Origin: CAWUKT01 sp964352215
Lineage (GTDB): Bacteria; Bacteroidota; Bacteroidia; J057; JADKCL01
Assembly: GCA_964352215.1 (NCBI GenBank)
Contig: CAYGRE010000027.1
Coordinates: 9,019 to 73,018, forward strand
Direction: 5' to 3'
Length of the DNA stretch: 64,000 nucleotides
Positions 43,643-52,369 of the stretch are shown here, piece after piece. The notes beneath the pieces were generated by a model. It was given only the letters and a program-made list of their open reading frames with translations. It was not told the DNA's origin and searched no databases. Positions within the stretch are counted from its first letter, which is position 1; each line of letters starts with the position of its first letter. The translations under genes were made by a program, and so were the position numbers.

Positions 43643-43987
43643 TTGAAAATAGGAATAGAAATAGCGAAATGGGGATACGCAATGGTGGTCGCTACCGTGC
43701 TGTTCCTCTTTTTCTGTCTGTTTCTGGATGCCTTTTGTTGGATCTGCTTTGGGGGATGGCAACCACTCCTCGGCCAATGGCCAATATTTTCCGGTAGTGT
43801 TTCCCTCGCCTATTTCGGTGAAAATTGGAAAGTAATCATCCTTGGATTGGGTTTGGCAGGTACCGCCCGCATTATCCTGGGAAAGAAAGTTCCCTGGTTA
43901 GTGGCATATCTTTTTGAGGCAATAGAGAAAAGCAGAGAGGGTAAAAATGGTACGGCAACAAATGGGAAGGAAGTTGACAAAGAGTGA
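43643..43987 (+). CDS. Small membrane protein of unknown function
   Basis: A 114-residue protein with a TTG start 3 bp after the xth stop. Two hydrophobic segments are visible (about 12-34, rich in Phe/Cys, and about 65-82), followed by a polar tail. It has no recognisable domain. It is the third gene after thiL and xth. The 105 bp between its stop and a short leader frame at 44093 hold no other gene. Confidence 0.55.
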   Translation: MKIGIEIAKWGYAMVVATVLFLFFCLFLDAFCWICFGGWQPLLGQWPIFSGSVSLAYFGENWKVIILGLGLAGTARIILGKKVPWLVAYLFEAIEKSREGKNGTATNGKEVDKE

Positions 43988-44133
43988 ATTCCTGTGTTCG
44001 ACCATTGAAAAACCGGAATAAATTGTGGAATTTCAGTATCGTACCAAAAACACTCCCTTCATTCTCGTTCCGTTCTGTAATACCATAGGCGGATGAGAGA
44101 CGTTTTATTAAGAGAAAGAAAACAGGAACAGCT

Positions 44134-47100
44134 TTGAATAACGAAAATAAACTCATAGGTCACATCAAAGAATTTCGCAGGAAGTTCTATGTGAACCGCA
44201 TCATCCGGGGCAGTATTGGTCTATTGTTAATCATGTCATCCATTCTCTTCATCAGCGTGATGGGAGAAGGTCTGCTTGGCTTTCCATCCGGAGTCCGTAC
44301 TGGAATGATGGTGGTACTGGCCGGCGTTTTCGCCGCAGTAGCCGGTTACTTTGTGATTTGGCCAGGATTCAAGCTCCTGAACATTTCCAAAGGGCTTAGT
44401 GACCGGGACATTGCCGAAATGATACGCAAGCATTTTCCGGATATTGATGACAAACTCATCAACCTGCTTGAGCTCCAATCCGAAGCAAGTATTCAGGAAA
44501 ATGCCCTGGCCATCGCTGCCGTGCAAAGTAAGACAGAAGAATTGGCACCGGTGAGATTTGCACGGGCCATCAATCTCAATGTCAACCTGAAGTATGCCCG
44601 CTACCTCGCCATTCCCGTTTTCCTGTTTTTGTTGTTGTGGGTGATTCGTCCGGATGTACTTAGCAATGGCACCAAACGTCTGGTCAATTTTAACCAGGAG
44701 TTTTTACCACCTCCTCCATTTTCCATTCAGGTGGGGGACAGCCCGGACGAACTGATTGCTGGTCAGGACTTTAACATGCAGGCAAGCGTATCCGGTGATG
44801 AATTACCAGCCGATTTATTCCTTTACCTGAAGAAAGAGTCTGAGTCTGAGTACGTCAACTATCCGATGGAAAAGCTGCGTACAGATAAATTCAGCTATCA
44901 GTTAAGTAATATCAAAGAAAACTTCAACTATTATATTGGTAATCAAGAAGTTAAGACAGATATATATGGTGTAGATGTATTGGGAAGACCATCTATTCGC
45001 AACTTCAGTGTCGTAATAGATTATCCCGGGTACAGTGGAATTCCTGACGACACCCTTTCCGCCAATATAGGAGACTTCAAAGTCCTGCGGGGATCTGAAG
45101 TCAAATGGTTATTGAATACAGAGGGCAGCATCAAAGAAGCGCGCTTCTTAGGTAAAGACACCGTAGACTTCGACTACGATGCCGAATCGGAAGTGTACCA
45201 GCACAAGCAACAAATTCTTGCCAGCGAAGCCTATTCCATCCACCTCGAGTCAAAGCGGAACATTTCAAATATTGATACGGTCAAGTACCATATTGATGTG
45301 ATCAATGACCGTCATCCATCTGTTTACGTCACCGCACAAGCTCAGGAGTTCATCGCCGACTTCACCATGTTCATGCCCCTCGATTTCGAGGTTTCAGATG
45401 ACTATGGCTTCAGCAAGTTGAGTTTGTACTATCGTTTTACCAAGTCCGGCAAGGATGGCAAAGTAGGGCCCGAATACCAGGAGATTTCGCTGAAAGTCAA
45501 TCCCAGAGAATTGCTTCAGCAAAAGAGCCTGGAAATTGATTTGCAAACCCTGGGCATGGAAGAAGGAGACATGGTGGATTATTTCATCAAGATATGGGAC
45601 AACGATTTCATTTCCGGACCGAAGGCCACTACCAGCGCGATGTTCAAGATCAACTATCCGAGCCTGAACGAAAAGTTTGAGGAAGTGGAAGAGGCCCAGG
45701 ATAAGATGGAGGAAGAAGTCAAAGAGTTGCTGAAAGACGTTGAGAAGATCAACGAGACCATGGAGAAGTTCCAGAACAAGATGCTGGACCAGAAGAAGTT
45801 GTCTTACGACGATAAGAAGGAACTGGAAAAGATGATTTCTGACCACAAAGACGTTCAGGAACGCATCGAAGATCTTCAGGACCAGTTCAAAGAGAACAAG
45901 GAAAATCTCCAGAACAATGAAATGATCTCTGAGAAGACCCTGGAGAAATATGAGAAACTCAATGAATTGATGGAGCGTCTCAACAACGATAAGCTGGATG
46001 AGTACATGAAGAAGTTGGAAGAGGAGATGGAGAAGATGAATCCAGAGGATATGAAGAAGATGATGGAGGAGATGCAGTTTGACGAAGAAGATTTAGAGAA
46101 AGCCCTGGAGCGGACGATGGAGTTGATGAAGCAGTTAGAGATCGATCAAAAGGCCGAAGAACTTTTCCAGAAGTTGGACAACCTGCAGAAGAAGCAGGAT
46201 ATGCTCAACGAGAAGATGGAAGAAACGAAGAAGAACGATCAGGAGGCCATGGATGAGCTTGCGGAAAAGCAGGAACAACTCCAAAAGGAGATGGAAGACA
46301 TCCAGAAGGAAATTGACAAGTTGGACGAGATGAAAGAAGATACCTCCACCCCTCAGGAGAAGGAAATGGATGAGATGAAGCAGGATGCTGAGGATACCAA
46401 GGAGGAAATGAAAAATGCCGGTGAGCAGATGAAGGACCAGAAGAAGCAGGATGCCAGTGAAAGTCAGAAGAATGCTTCGGAGAAGATGGAGGAAATGAAA
46501 GAGCAGCTGCAGAGCATGATGAGTGAATCCCAGGACCAGCAAGACCAGGAAAATCTGGAAGACTTACGGGATTTGTTGGAGAACCTGCTGCGTTTGTCAT
46601 TCCGTCAGGAAGATACACGGGATGAGGTCAAAGGACTGCGTCACAACGATCCTGCATTGATTGAGAAGGAATTGGTACAGGCGCAGCTGCTTGACGACAT
46701 GTACATGGTGAAGGACAGCCTGGATGCATTGGCAAAGCGGGTTTTCCAAATTGAGAAATTCGTCACCGATGAAAGCAACACCATTCTCAAATCCATGAAA
46801 GGAGCAAGCGAAGCCCTGGACAGCAAGCAGGTGTTCCGGGTTACGGAAAACCAGCACCAAAGTATGACCAGCATCAACAACCTCGCCAATATGCTGACCG
46901 ATGTGATGGAGCAGATGCAGCAGCAAATGCAAAATCAGAAGGGTGGCATGAGCATGTGCAAAAAGCCTGGTGGTGGCATGCCCAATATGAAAGATATCGG
47001 TAAGCAGCAAGGGCAGTTGAACCAGATGATGCAGCAGATGATGGGCAAAGGAATGGACCCCAATAAGCTGGGGGAAATGGCCAAGATGCAAGAAATGTTG

Positions 47101-47496
47101 CGCAAGCAACTGAAGGAAGCCCACGAGAAAATTAAAGGAGAAGGTGAAGAAGGAGGACTCAGCAATATGGGCCAGGTGATGAAAGACATGAAAGACACCG
47201 AGGATGAATTGAAAAACAAGATCATTACCGAGGCAACAATGGCCCGGCAACGGAAGATATTGAATCGTTTGCTCGATGCGACCAAAGCAGTGAGGGAGAA
47301 GAATGAATTCGAACAGAAGCGTAAATCCCGGACTGCTGAGGAACTCGATCGGGTCTCTCCGGATAAATTAGAACTGGAGGAATACAAGAACAGATTGCGG
47401 CAAGAGATGCTGAAATCAAATCAACTTGAATATTCAAGTGATTTTATTATCTTGATTGAAAAGTATTTTAAATTGCTCGAAAATTCCAATGAGTAG
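44134..47496 (+). CDS. DUF4175 family large membrane-anchored coiled-coil protein
   Basis: A 1120-residue protein of the Bacteroidota DUF4175 type, function unknown. Two or three hydrophobic segments (about 25-75 and 150-170) anchor a long periplasmic-type beta region (about 180-500). A highly charged Glu/Lys/Met coiled coil follows (about 510-880), then a Met/Gln/Gly-rich stretch (about 920-1000) and a basic C-terminus. The start is TTG at 44134, overlapping the stop of a 14-codon upstream frame (TTGA). Its last 8 bp overlap the HATPase gene. Scaffold or mechanical roles are guesses. Confidence 0.8.
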   Translation: MNNENKLIGHIKEFRRKFYVNRIIRGSIGLLLIMSSILFISVMGEGLLGFPSGVRTGMMVVLAGVFAAVAGYFVIWPGFKLLNISKGLSDRDIAEMIRKHFPDIDDKLINLLELQSEASIQENALAIAAVQSKTEELAPVRFARAINLNVNLKYARYLAIPVFLFLLLWVIRPDVLSNGTKRLVNFNQEFLPPPPFSIQVGDSPDELIAGQDFNMQASVSGDELPADLFLYLKKESESEYVNYPMEKLRTDKFSYQLSNIKENFNYYIGNQEVKTDIYGVDVLGRPSIRNFSVVIDYPGYSGIPDDTLSANIGDFKVLRGSEVKWLLNTEGSIKEARFLGKDTVDFDYDAESEVYQHKQQILASEAYSIHLESKRNISNIDTVKYHIDVINDRHPSVYVTAQAQEFIADFTMFMPLDFEVSDDYGFSKLSLYYRFTKSGKDGKVGPEYQEISLKVNPRELLQQKSLEIDLQTLGMEEGDMVDYFIKIWDNDFISGPKATTSAMFKINYPSLNEKFEEVEEAQDKMEEEVKELLKDVEKINETMEKFQNKMLDQKKLSYDDKKELEKMISDHKDVQERIEDLQDQFKENKENLQNNEMISEKTLEKYEKLNELMERLNNDKLDEYMKKLEEEMEKMNPEDMKKMMEEMQFDEEDLEKALERTMELMKQLEIDQKAEELFQKLDNLQKKQDMLNEKMEETKKNDQEAMDELAEKQEQLQKEMEDIQKEIDKLDEMKEDTSTPQEKEMDEMKQDAEDTKEEMKNAGEQMKDQKKQDASESQKNASEKMEEMKEQLQSMMSESQDQQDQENLEDLRDLLENLLRLSFRQEDTRDEVKGLRHNDPALIEKELVQAQLLDDMYMVKDSLDALAKRVFQIEKFVTDESNTILKSMKGASEALDSKQVFRVTENQHQSMTSINNLANMLTDVMEQMQQQMQNQKGGMSMCKKPGGGMPNMKDIGKQQGQLNQMMQQMMGKGMDPNKLGEMAKMQEMLRKQLKEAHEKIKGEGEEGGLSNMGQVMKDMKDTEDELKNKIITEATMARQRKILNRLLDATKAVREKNEFEQKRKSRTAEELDRVSPDKLELEEYKNRLRQEMLKSNQLEYSSDFIILIEKYFKLLENSNE

Positions 47497-47911
47497 TCAG
47501 GCGCAGACGCGAATGTTGAAGGAACTGGTCATAAAAAGTACCCCTGATAATATCTACCAGGTAGAGGAATTTATCGAGGAAGTCCGGAATTCTCTGGAAT
47601 TCAAGGATGATGTTTACGGTAATGTAATGGTTGCCATTACTGAAGCAGTCAACAACTCCATCATACACGGGAACAAGGGTGACAGTAGCAAAAATGTTAC
47701 CATCTTATGCCATACCCAGAACCCTTACCGGCTCCTGGTAGCGGTCGAGGATGAAGGTGATGGATTCAATCCTGATGACCTGCCGGATCCTACCGCTCCC
47801 GAGAATATTGAGAAGGCAGGAGGACGTGGCGTCTTCCTCATGCGTACCCTCTCCAATGAGATTACCTTCGAAAACGAAGGACGCAGGGTAGAGATGATCT
47901 TCAATATTTGA
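47489..47911 (+). CDS. RsbW-like ATP-binding protein (HATPase, anti-sigma kinase type)
   Basis: A 140-residue HATPase_c domain protein. The N-box is EAVNNSIIHGNKG, the G1 box VEDEGDGFNPDDLPDP, and the G2-like loop GGRGVFLMRTL. This is the pattern of serine kinases that bind sigma factors (RsbW, SpoIIAB). No STAS antagonist or sigma gene is nearby, so its partner is unknown. I chose the ATG at 47489, which overlaps the DUF4175 stop by 8 bp, over one 11 codons earlier. Its stop overlaps ybeY (TGATG). Confidence 0.88.
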   Translation: MSSQAQTRMLKELVIKSTPDNIYQVEEFIEEVRNSLEFKDDVYGNVMVAITEAVNNSIIHGNKGDSSKNVTILCHTQNPYRLLVAVEDEGDGFNPDDLPDPTAPENIEKAGGRGVFLMRTLSNEITFENEGRRVEMIFNI

Positions 47912-48348
47912 TGGACCCCATTCTTTTTCTAAGCGAGGATATCGAATTCGAATTGGCGAACCAGCCAGCTGTTGTCGATTGGATAGCTGCAATCGTTGCT
48001 GATCACAACAAGGAGATCGGCGAATTCACCTTTGTATTCTGCAGTGATGAGTATTTGCTCCAGGTCAACCGGGAAGCACTTGATCATGATTACTATACCG
48101 ATATCATAACCTTTCCCCTCCACGTTGATGGTGCGGATGAATTGGTTGCAGAGATCTTCATCTCTGTAGACCGGATCAAAGAGAATGCCGATAGTTTTGG
48201 TGTTTCCTTTGAAGATGAGTTGCATCGCGTAATGATCCATGGGGTACTGCATCTGCTGGGTTATGATGACAAGACAGATGATTTGAAAGCAGGAATGCGG
48301 CTCATGGAGGATCAGTGCCTTAAGGCACGTAAGTGGGTAGGGGTCTAG
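47911..48348 (+). CDS. ybeY: Endoribonuclease YbeY (16S rRNA maturation)
   Basis: Zinc-dependent RNase of 145 residues involved in 16S rRNA 3'-end processing and ribosome quality control. The metal motif is HGVLHLLGYDD. The first two His of HGxLHLxGYDH are present, but the third is Asp here. Non-His residues at this position also occur in other Bacteroidota. ATG at 47911 overlaps the previous stop (TGATG). DYYTDIITFP is the conserved N-terminal block. It is followed by the repeat array. Confidence 0.9.
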   Translation: MDPILFLSEDIEFELANQPAVVDWIAAIVADHNKEIGEFTFVFCSDEYLLQVNREALDHDYYTDIITFPLHVDGADELVAEIFISVDRIKENADSFGVSFEDELHRVMIHGVLHLLGYDDKTDDLKAGMRLMEDQCLKARKWVGV

Positions 48349-48377
48349 GGAAAAAGTCAATTTTATACATTTAGTGG

Positions 48378-48798
48378 TTAACCAATTATCTTGACGGGGA
48401 TAATGGATTGTGGCAGCTGCCTCAATCAGTTATGCCTTTGGGTAAGGTCCATGATGGTTATTGGGTTAATTGGTAGGGGTATTGCCCGTAGTTAGTTATG
48501 GTCGCTGCCTAAACTGGTAATAGCTCCGAGGTGTAGTTTGGTATGGTCCCTACTTTAACCTGTTATGTGACCGAGCGTACTTTAGTATGTCTGCTGCCTT
48601 AACCAGTTAAGCTATCAAGGTGTAAATTAGTATGTCTGCTGCCTTAACCAGTTACGCTATCAAGGTGTAAATTAGTATGGTTGCTGCCTTAACCTGTTAT
48701 GCTGTCGGGGCTAATTTGGTATGTTCCCGGCGTTAGCCGGTTATGTCAGCGGGGTTAACTTTGTACACTGGCTACCCAAACTGGTTATGGACTTTTCG
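48378..48798. repeat. Array of about 19 degenerate 22-bp repeats (organised as 44-45 bp pairs)
   Basis: Between ybeY and the parS sites about 420 bp consist of imperfect repeats averaging 22 bp. Odd copies resemble TTAACCNGTTATGCTNTCGG; even copies resemble TGTAAATTAGTATG followed by GYTGCTGCC. The pair is 43-45 bp; pairs 48599-48643 and 48644-48688 differ at only two positions. Other copies are diverged but keep the TATG core and TTAA at the start. Unit length varies (21-23), so it is not coding. The period equals about two DNA turns, so equivalent sites face the same side. No unique spacers are present, so it is not a CRISPR. Confidence 0.8.
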
Positions 48799-48821
48799 CA
48801 CGGATCAGAGCCAGTTGTAAC

Positions 48822-48837
48822 TGTTCCACGTGGAACG
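48822..48837. other. parS centromere site 1
   Basis: TGTTCCACGTGGAACG matches the bacterial parS consensus TGTTNCACGTGNAACA at all but the last base. It is bound by ParB in other species to load the partition and SMC machinery near the origin. It lies in the gap between ybeY and mnmG, 23 bp after the repeat array. Confidence 0.85.
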
Positions 48838-48901
48838 AAACCACAGTCGAGTTGGGCCGCTTCCCTCTTCTTCATCTTACAAGCACTGCTCTGTGACCAA
48901 C

Positions 48902-48917
48902 TGTTCCACGTGGAACA
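48902..48917. other. parS centromere site 2
   Basis: TGTTCCACGTGGAACA is a perfect 16-bp palindrome and an exact match to the parS consensus. It begins exactly 80 bp after site 1. A degraded copy, CTTCCACGGAAC (48924-48935), follows 7 bp later. It stands just upstream of the mnmG promoter. Confidence 0.88.
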
Positions 48918-48939
48918 ATATCCTTCCACGGAACGACTC

Positions 48940-48968
48940 TTGAAGTATCTTTAAGATTTGTATCTTTG
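48940..48968 (+). promoter_or_regulatory. Promoter of mnmG (TTG, 18 bp, TATCTTTG)
   Basis: TTG (48940-48942), an 18-bp spacer and TATCTTTG (48961-48968) resemble the Bacteroidota promoter. The leader to the ATG at 49019 would be about 45 nt. The second parS site lies 22 bp upstream, so bound ParB could affect this promoter. Confidence 0.6.
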
Positions 48969-49018
48969 CTCTCTGGAAGAAGCCCTTCCATTCATCCATT
49001 ATTTTCAGGATAAAGGAT

Positions 49019-50884
49019 ATGTTTGATAAGTACGACGTAATAGTAGTGGGAGGCGGGCATGCTGGCTGTGAAGCAGCATCCGCCGCAGCCAACATGGGTC
49101 AGAAGACTTTGCTGGTAACCATGAATATGAATACCATTGCCCAGATGTCTTGCAACCCCGCTATGGGTGGAGTTGCCAAGGGACAACTGGTGCGAGAGAT
49201 AGATGCAATGGGTGGATACAGCGGAATCATCACGGACCAGACCATGATCCAATTCCGTATGCTCAACAAATCAAAGGGTCCGGCGATGTGGAGCCCAAGA
49301 GCACAATCCGACCGGATGCTCTTTGCCAACGCCTGGCGTTTGAGACTGGAGTCCATTCAAAACCTCGACTTCTGGCAGGAGATGGTGCGCGAAATTGTAG
49401 TCAAGGATGGCCGCGTCACCGGTGTGAAGACGGGAATGGGATTGGAGATTCCTGCCAAGACCGTGATCCTGACCAATGGCACCTTTCTCAATGGATTGAT
49501 CCATATCGGAGAAAAGAAGTTCGGTGGAGGCCGGGCAGCAGAAAGAGCTTCCGGAGGAATTACAGAACAACTCCAGGAACTCGGATTTGAAAGCGGCAGG
49601 ATGAAAACCGGAACCCCACCCCGCATGGATGGCCGGAGTATAGATTACAGTAAGTTGGAAGAACAAGAGGGAGACGCGGAACCATCCAAGTTTTCCTTTA
49701 TGGAAGAAACCAAGCCGCTGACCAAACAAAGACCCTGTCATATTGCCCGGACCAATTCCGCCGTACACGAGGTCCTGGCAACCGGATTTGAGAAATCACC
49801 CATGTTTACGGGACGGATCCAGGGGTTGGGTCCCCGCTACTGTCCCTCTATAGAAGATAAAATCGTCCGCTTTGCCGATAAAGACAGCCACCAGCTCTTT
49901 GTAGAGCCCGAAGGCTGGGATACCTGCGAAGTGTATGTAAACGGCTTCTCGTCCTCACTTCCGGAAGATGTACAGTACGACGCCATCAGGAAAGTAGAAG
50001 GATTTGAAAATGCGAAGATGTTCCGCCCGGGATATGCCATCGAATATGATTTCTTCCCACCTCAGCAATTAAAGCTCAGCCTGGAAACAAAGCTGGTGGA
50101 TGGGCTCTTCTTCGCCGGACAGATCAACGGTACCACAGGATACGAAGAAGCAGGTTGTCAGGGAATGATGGCCGGGATCAATGCGGCCCGCAAAAATCAG
50201 GAAGAAGATGCCATCGTACTGAAGCGGGATGAGGCCTACATCGGCGTCTTGATCGATGATCTGGTCAACAAAGGGACCGATGAACCATACCGGATGTTTA
50301 CCAGCCGGGCTGAATACCGAATCCTGCTCAGGCAGGACAATGCAGATCTGCGCCTGACGGAAATGTCCTACGCAATCGGTCTGGCCGAAGATCAACGCTA
50401 CCAGCGTACCAGGCTGAAAAAGGAAAATGTCGAGCATATCAAGCACCTGCTGAAAACTGTCTCCATCTCCCCGGACCATGCGGATGGCTTTCTGGAAAGC
50501 ATTGGACAAAGTCCCCTCAAGCAGAAGATCAAAGTAGAAAACATGCTGACCCGCCCTAATGTAGGGTTGAATCAGATCATGGACCTCCTTCCGGAATTGG
50601 GAACCGCACTTCAGGGTTACAGCACCGAAGATCTGGAACAAGCAGAAATACAGGTTAAGTACAAAGGATATATCCGCAAGGAAAAGGAATTGGCTGATAA
50701 GATGATTCGACTGGACGATATCAATCTTCCCCTGGAATTTGATTACCACCGCATCAAGGCGCTTTCCTTTGAAGGAAGAGAGAAGTTGGCGAAGGTCAAA
50801 CCGGGCAGCCTCGGTCAGGCCAGCCGGATCAGTGGGGTGACACCGGCTGACATTTCAGTATTAATGGTCTACATAGGAAGATAA
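49019..50884 (+). CDS. mnmG: tRNA uridine-5-carboxymethylaminomethyl modification enzyme MnmG (GidA)
   Basis: FAD enzyme of 621 residues that, with MnmE, installs the cmnm5 group on wobble U34. The FAD loop is VVGGGHAGCEAA at the N-terminus. Conserved blocks are CNPAMGGVAKGQLVREIDA, GYEEAGCQG and SRAEYRILLRQDNAD. The C-terminal helical domain binds MnmE and tRNA. In many bacteria mnmG lies beside oriC, and here it follows the parS pair. The product acts on the same wobble base as MnmH (39268). AAGGA sits just before the ATG. Confidence 0.97.
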   Translation: MFDKYDVIVVGGGHAGCEAASAAANMGQKTLLVTMNMNTIAQMSCNPAMGGVAKGQLVREIDAMGGYSGIITDQTMIQFRMLNKSKGPAMWSPRAQSDRMLFANAWRLRLESIQNLDFWQEMVREIVVKDGRVTGVKTGMGLEIPAKTVILTNGTFLNGLIHIGEKKFGGGRAAERASGGITEQLQELGFESGRMKTGTPPRMDGRSIDYSKLEEQEGDAEPSKFSFMEETKPLTKQRPCHIARTNSAVHEVLATGFEKSPMFTGRIQGLGPRYCPSIEDKIVRFADKDSHQLFVEPEGWDTCEVYVNGFSSSLPEDVQYDAIRKVEGFENAKMFRPGYAIEYDFFPPQQLKLSLETKLVDGLFFAGQINGTTGYEEAGCQGMMAGINAARKNQEEDAIVLKRDEAYIGVLIDDLVNKGTDEPYRMFTSRAEYRILLRQDNADLRLTEMSYAIGLAEDQRYQRTRLKKENVEHIKHLLKTVSISPDHADGFLESIGQSPLKQKIKVENMLTRPNVGLNQIMDLLPELGTALQGYSTEDLEQAEIQVKYKGYIRKEKELADKMIRLDDINLPLEFDYHRIKALSFEGREKLAKVKPGSLGQASRISGVTPADISVLMVYIGR

Positions 50885-50890
50885 AGGCGA

Positions 50891-51781
50891 ATGCATTCAT
50901 ATAACCAATGCCCGGTTTGTCTGTCGACAAATTTCAAAGAGGTCCTTCAAGCGAAGGACCATACTGTTTCCAAGAAGGTATTTTCAATTGCCCATTGTGA
51001 CAATTGCACCTTCCGCTTCACCAACCCTGTACCTACCCAGGAAGAGATCGGACCTTATTACCAGAGTGACGAATACATTTCCCACTCTGATACCAGCAAG
51101 GGTTTGATCAACAAAGCCTATCAGATCGTTCGCAAGAGAACCCTGAAGCAAAAGCGGAAAATTATACAGCAGTTTACCGGTAAACCATCTGGAGCTTTAC
51201 TTGACATAGGTGCGGGTACGGGCGCCTTTCTCAATACGATGAATTCGGCAGGATGGCAGGTAACTGGAGTGGAGCCGGATGAAAACGCCAGGGCAAAGGC
51301 CAAAGAGAATTGGAACCTTGATCTCAATCCCATTGAAGACTTTTTCCAACTGGAAGAGGGAAAATACGATGCCATTACCATGTGGCATGTACTTGAACAC
51401 GTACATGAACTGGAAGCTTATTTGGAAAAGATATTCAAGCTCTTAAACAAGGATGGAAAGTACATCGTAGCCGTGCCCAATTACACCTCCTGGGATGCCG
51501 GCAAATACAAAGAAATGTGGGCCGCTTACGATGTTCCCCGACATCTTTACCACTTTTCCCCCAAGGCACTTCAACATTTGGTTGAACGCAAAGGATTTAA
51601 ATTGGTAAACATAAAGCGGATGCCCTACGATTCCTTTTATGTATCCATGCTGAGTGAGAAAAATATGAACGGCAGCACCGTGCGTGGAGTTTGGAATGGT
51701 TTTTGCTCCTGGATAGCGAGTTGGAGCAAAAAAGGCCGGTGTAGCTCCATTATTTATTTGATCGAAAAACAGAATCACTAG
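50891..51781 (+). CDS. Class I SAM-dependent methyltransferase with N-terminal zinc-ribbon-like motif
   Basis: A 296-residue protein. The N-terminus carries CPVC and CDNC (about residues 8-11 and 36-39), a likely zinc site. The Rossmann methyltransferase domain has motif I LLDIGAGTGAFL (about 98-109), MWHVLEHVHE and AVPNYTSWD. It resembles methyltransferase_11/23 proteins of surface polysaccharide or secondary metabolism, but the substrate is unknown. It follows mnmG by 6 bp and precedes an unknown gene by 1 bp. Confidence 0.88.
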   Translation: MHSYNQCPVCLSTNFKEVLQAKDHTVSKKVFSIAHCDNCTFRFTNPVPTQEEIGPYYQSDEYISHSDTSKGLINKAYQIVRKRTLKQKRKIIQQFTGKPSGALLDIGAGTGAFLNTMNSAGWQVTGVEPDENARAKAKENWNLDLNPIEDFFQLEEGKYDAITMWHVLEHVHELEAYLEKIFKLLNKDGKYIVAVPNYTSWDAGKYKEMWAAYDVPRHLYHFSPKALQHLVERKGFKLVNIKRMPYDSFYVSMLSEKNMNGSTVRGVWNGFCSWIASWSKKGRCSSIIYLIEKQNH

Positions 51782-51782
51782 A

Positions 51783-52367
51783 ATGGGCAAAATAAGCCGC
51801 TCTGAGAAACGATCGGTAAAAGCTGTGTTCATGTACGGACTTACAGCAGATCGTGCATTCCAGGGGGCCTTTTTGCAACTGCGTAACCTATTGACTATCA
51901 GTATCATACTCTTCATGGCAAATCAGCAGTTTGTTAAGTCACAGATTTCCAATGTATTAGTCTTTGATTCTATGGTTGTTGGCTATTGTCAGGGTAAAGC
52001 AGACAAATTGAGCAAACTGACCGGATTTTTGACATCAGGGGTGGAGGCCGAATTAAAGGGAAAATTGAAAGGTGTCGACTCCGTGCGGGTGGAAGAGCCG
52101 AGGGTAAAATTCAAAAAGATCGGCAAGGAAGAAATCGAACGGAAAATAGAAGTAGATTTTTTAGTGAACATGGAGACGGGTGACATGGACGCGCTCAAGT
52201 ACTGTGATACCCTTGACCGAAAGACTCTCCGAAAAGTACGTGCTACAAAATATCCCGAGTTGAAGGGAGAGCACCCCGGTGTCATGCACCGCTTTGTCTG
52301 GCCCACCGTTGGATTGGTGGGAGGAGTAGCTACAATCGTATCATTGTTTTACATTCGCTCCAGGTAA
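51783..52367 (+). CDS. Hypothetical protein with N-terminal and C-terminal hydrophobic segments
   Basis: I do not recognise this protein of up to 194 residues. From the ATG at 51783 a basic stretch precedes a hydrophobic segment (about 36-46). A TTG at 51873 would instead give MQLRNLLTISIILFM and a plausible signal peptide ending FVKSQ. The middle is Lys/Glu-rich beta/alpha sequence. A C-terminal membrane segment (WPTVGLVGGVATIVSLFYI) ends with basic residues. It is close to both neighbours (1 and 2 bp), so it belongs to the mnmG unit. Confidence 0.6.
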   Translation: MGKISRSEKRSVKAVFMYGLTADRAFQGAFLQLRNLLTISIILFMANQQFVKSQISNVLVFDSMVVGYCQGKADKLSKLTGFLTSGVEAELKGKLKGVDSVRVEEPRVKFKKIGKEEIERKIEVDFLVNMETGDMDALKYCDTLDRKTLRKVRATKYPELKGEHPGVMHRFVWPTVGLVGGVATIVSLFYIRSR

Positions 52368-52369
52368 AC

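Noticed and set aside
48378..48798. Repeat array considered as a CRISPR
   Set aside because: The repeats are contiguous, degenerate and 21-23 bp long with no unique spacers, and no cas gene is near.
50069..50749. 226-codon frame opposite mnmG
   Set aside because: Fully inside a conserved gene, no recognisable domain, no promoter.
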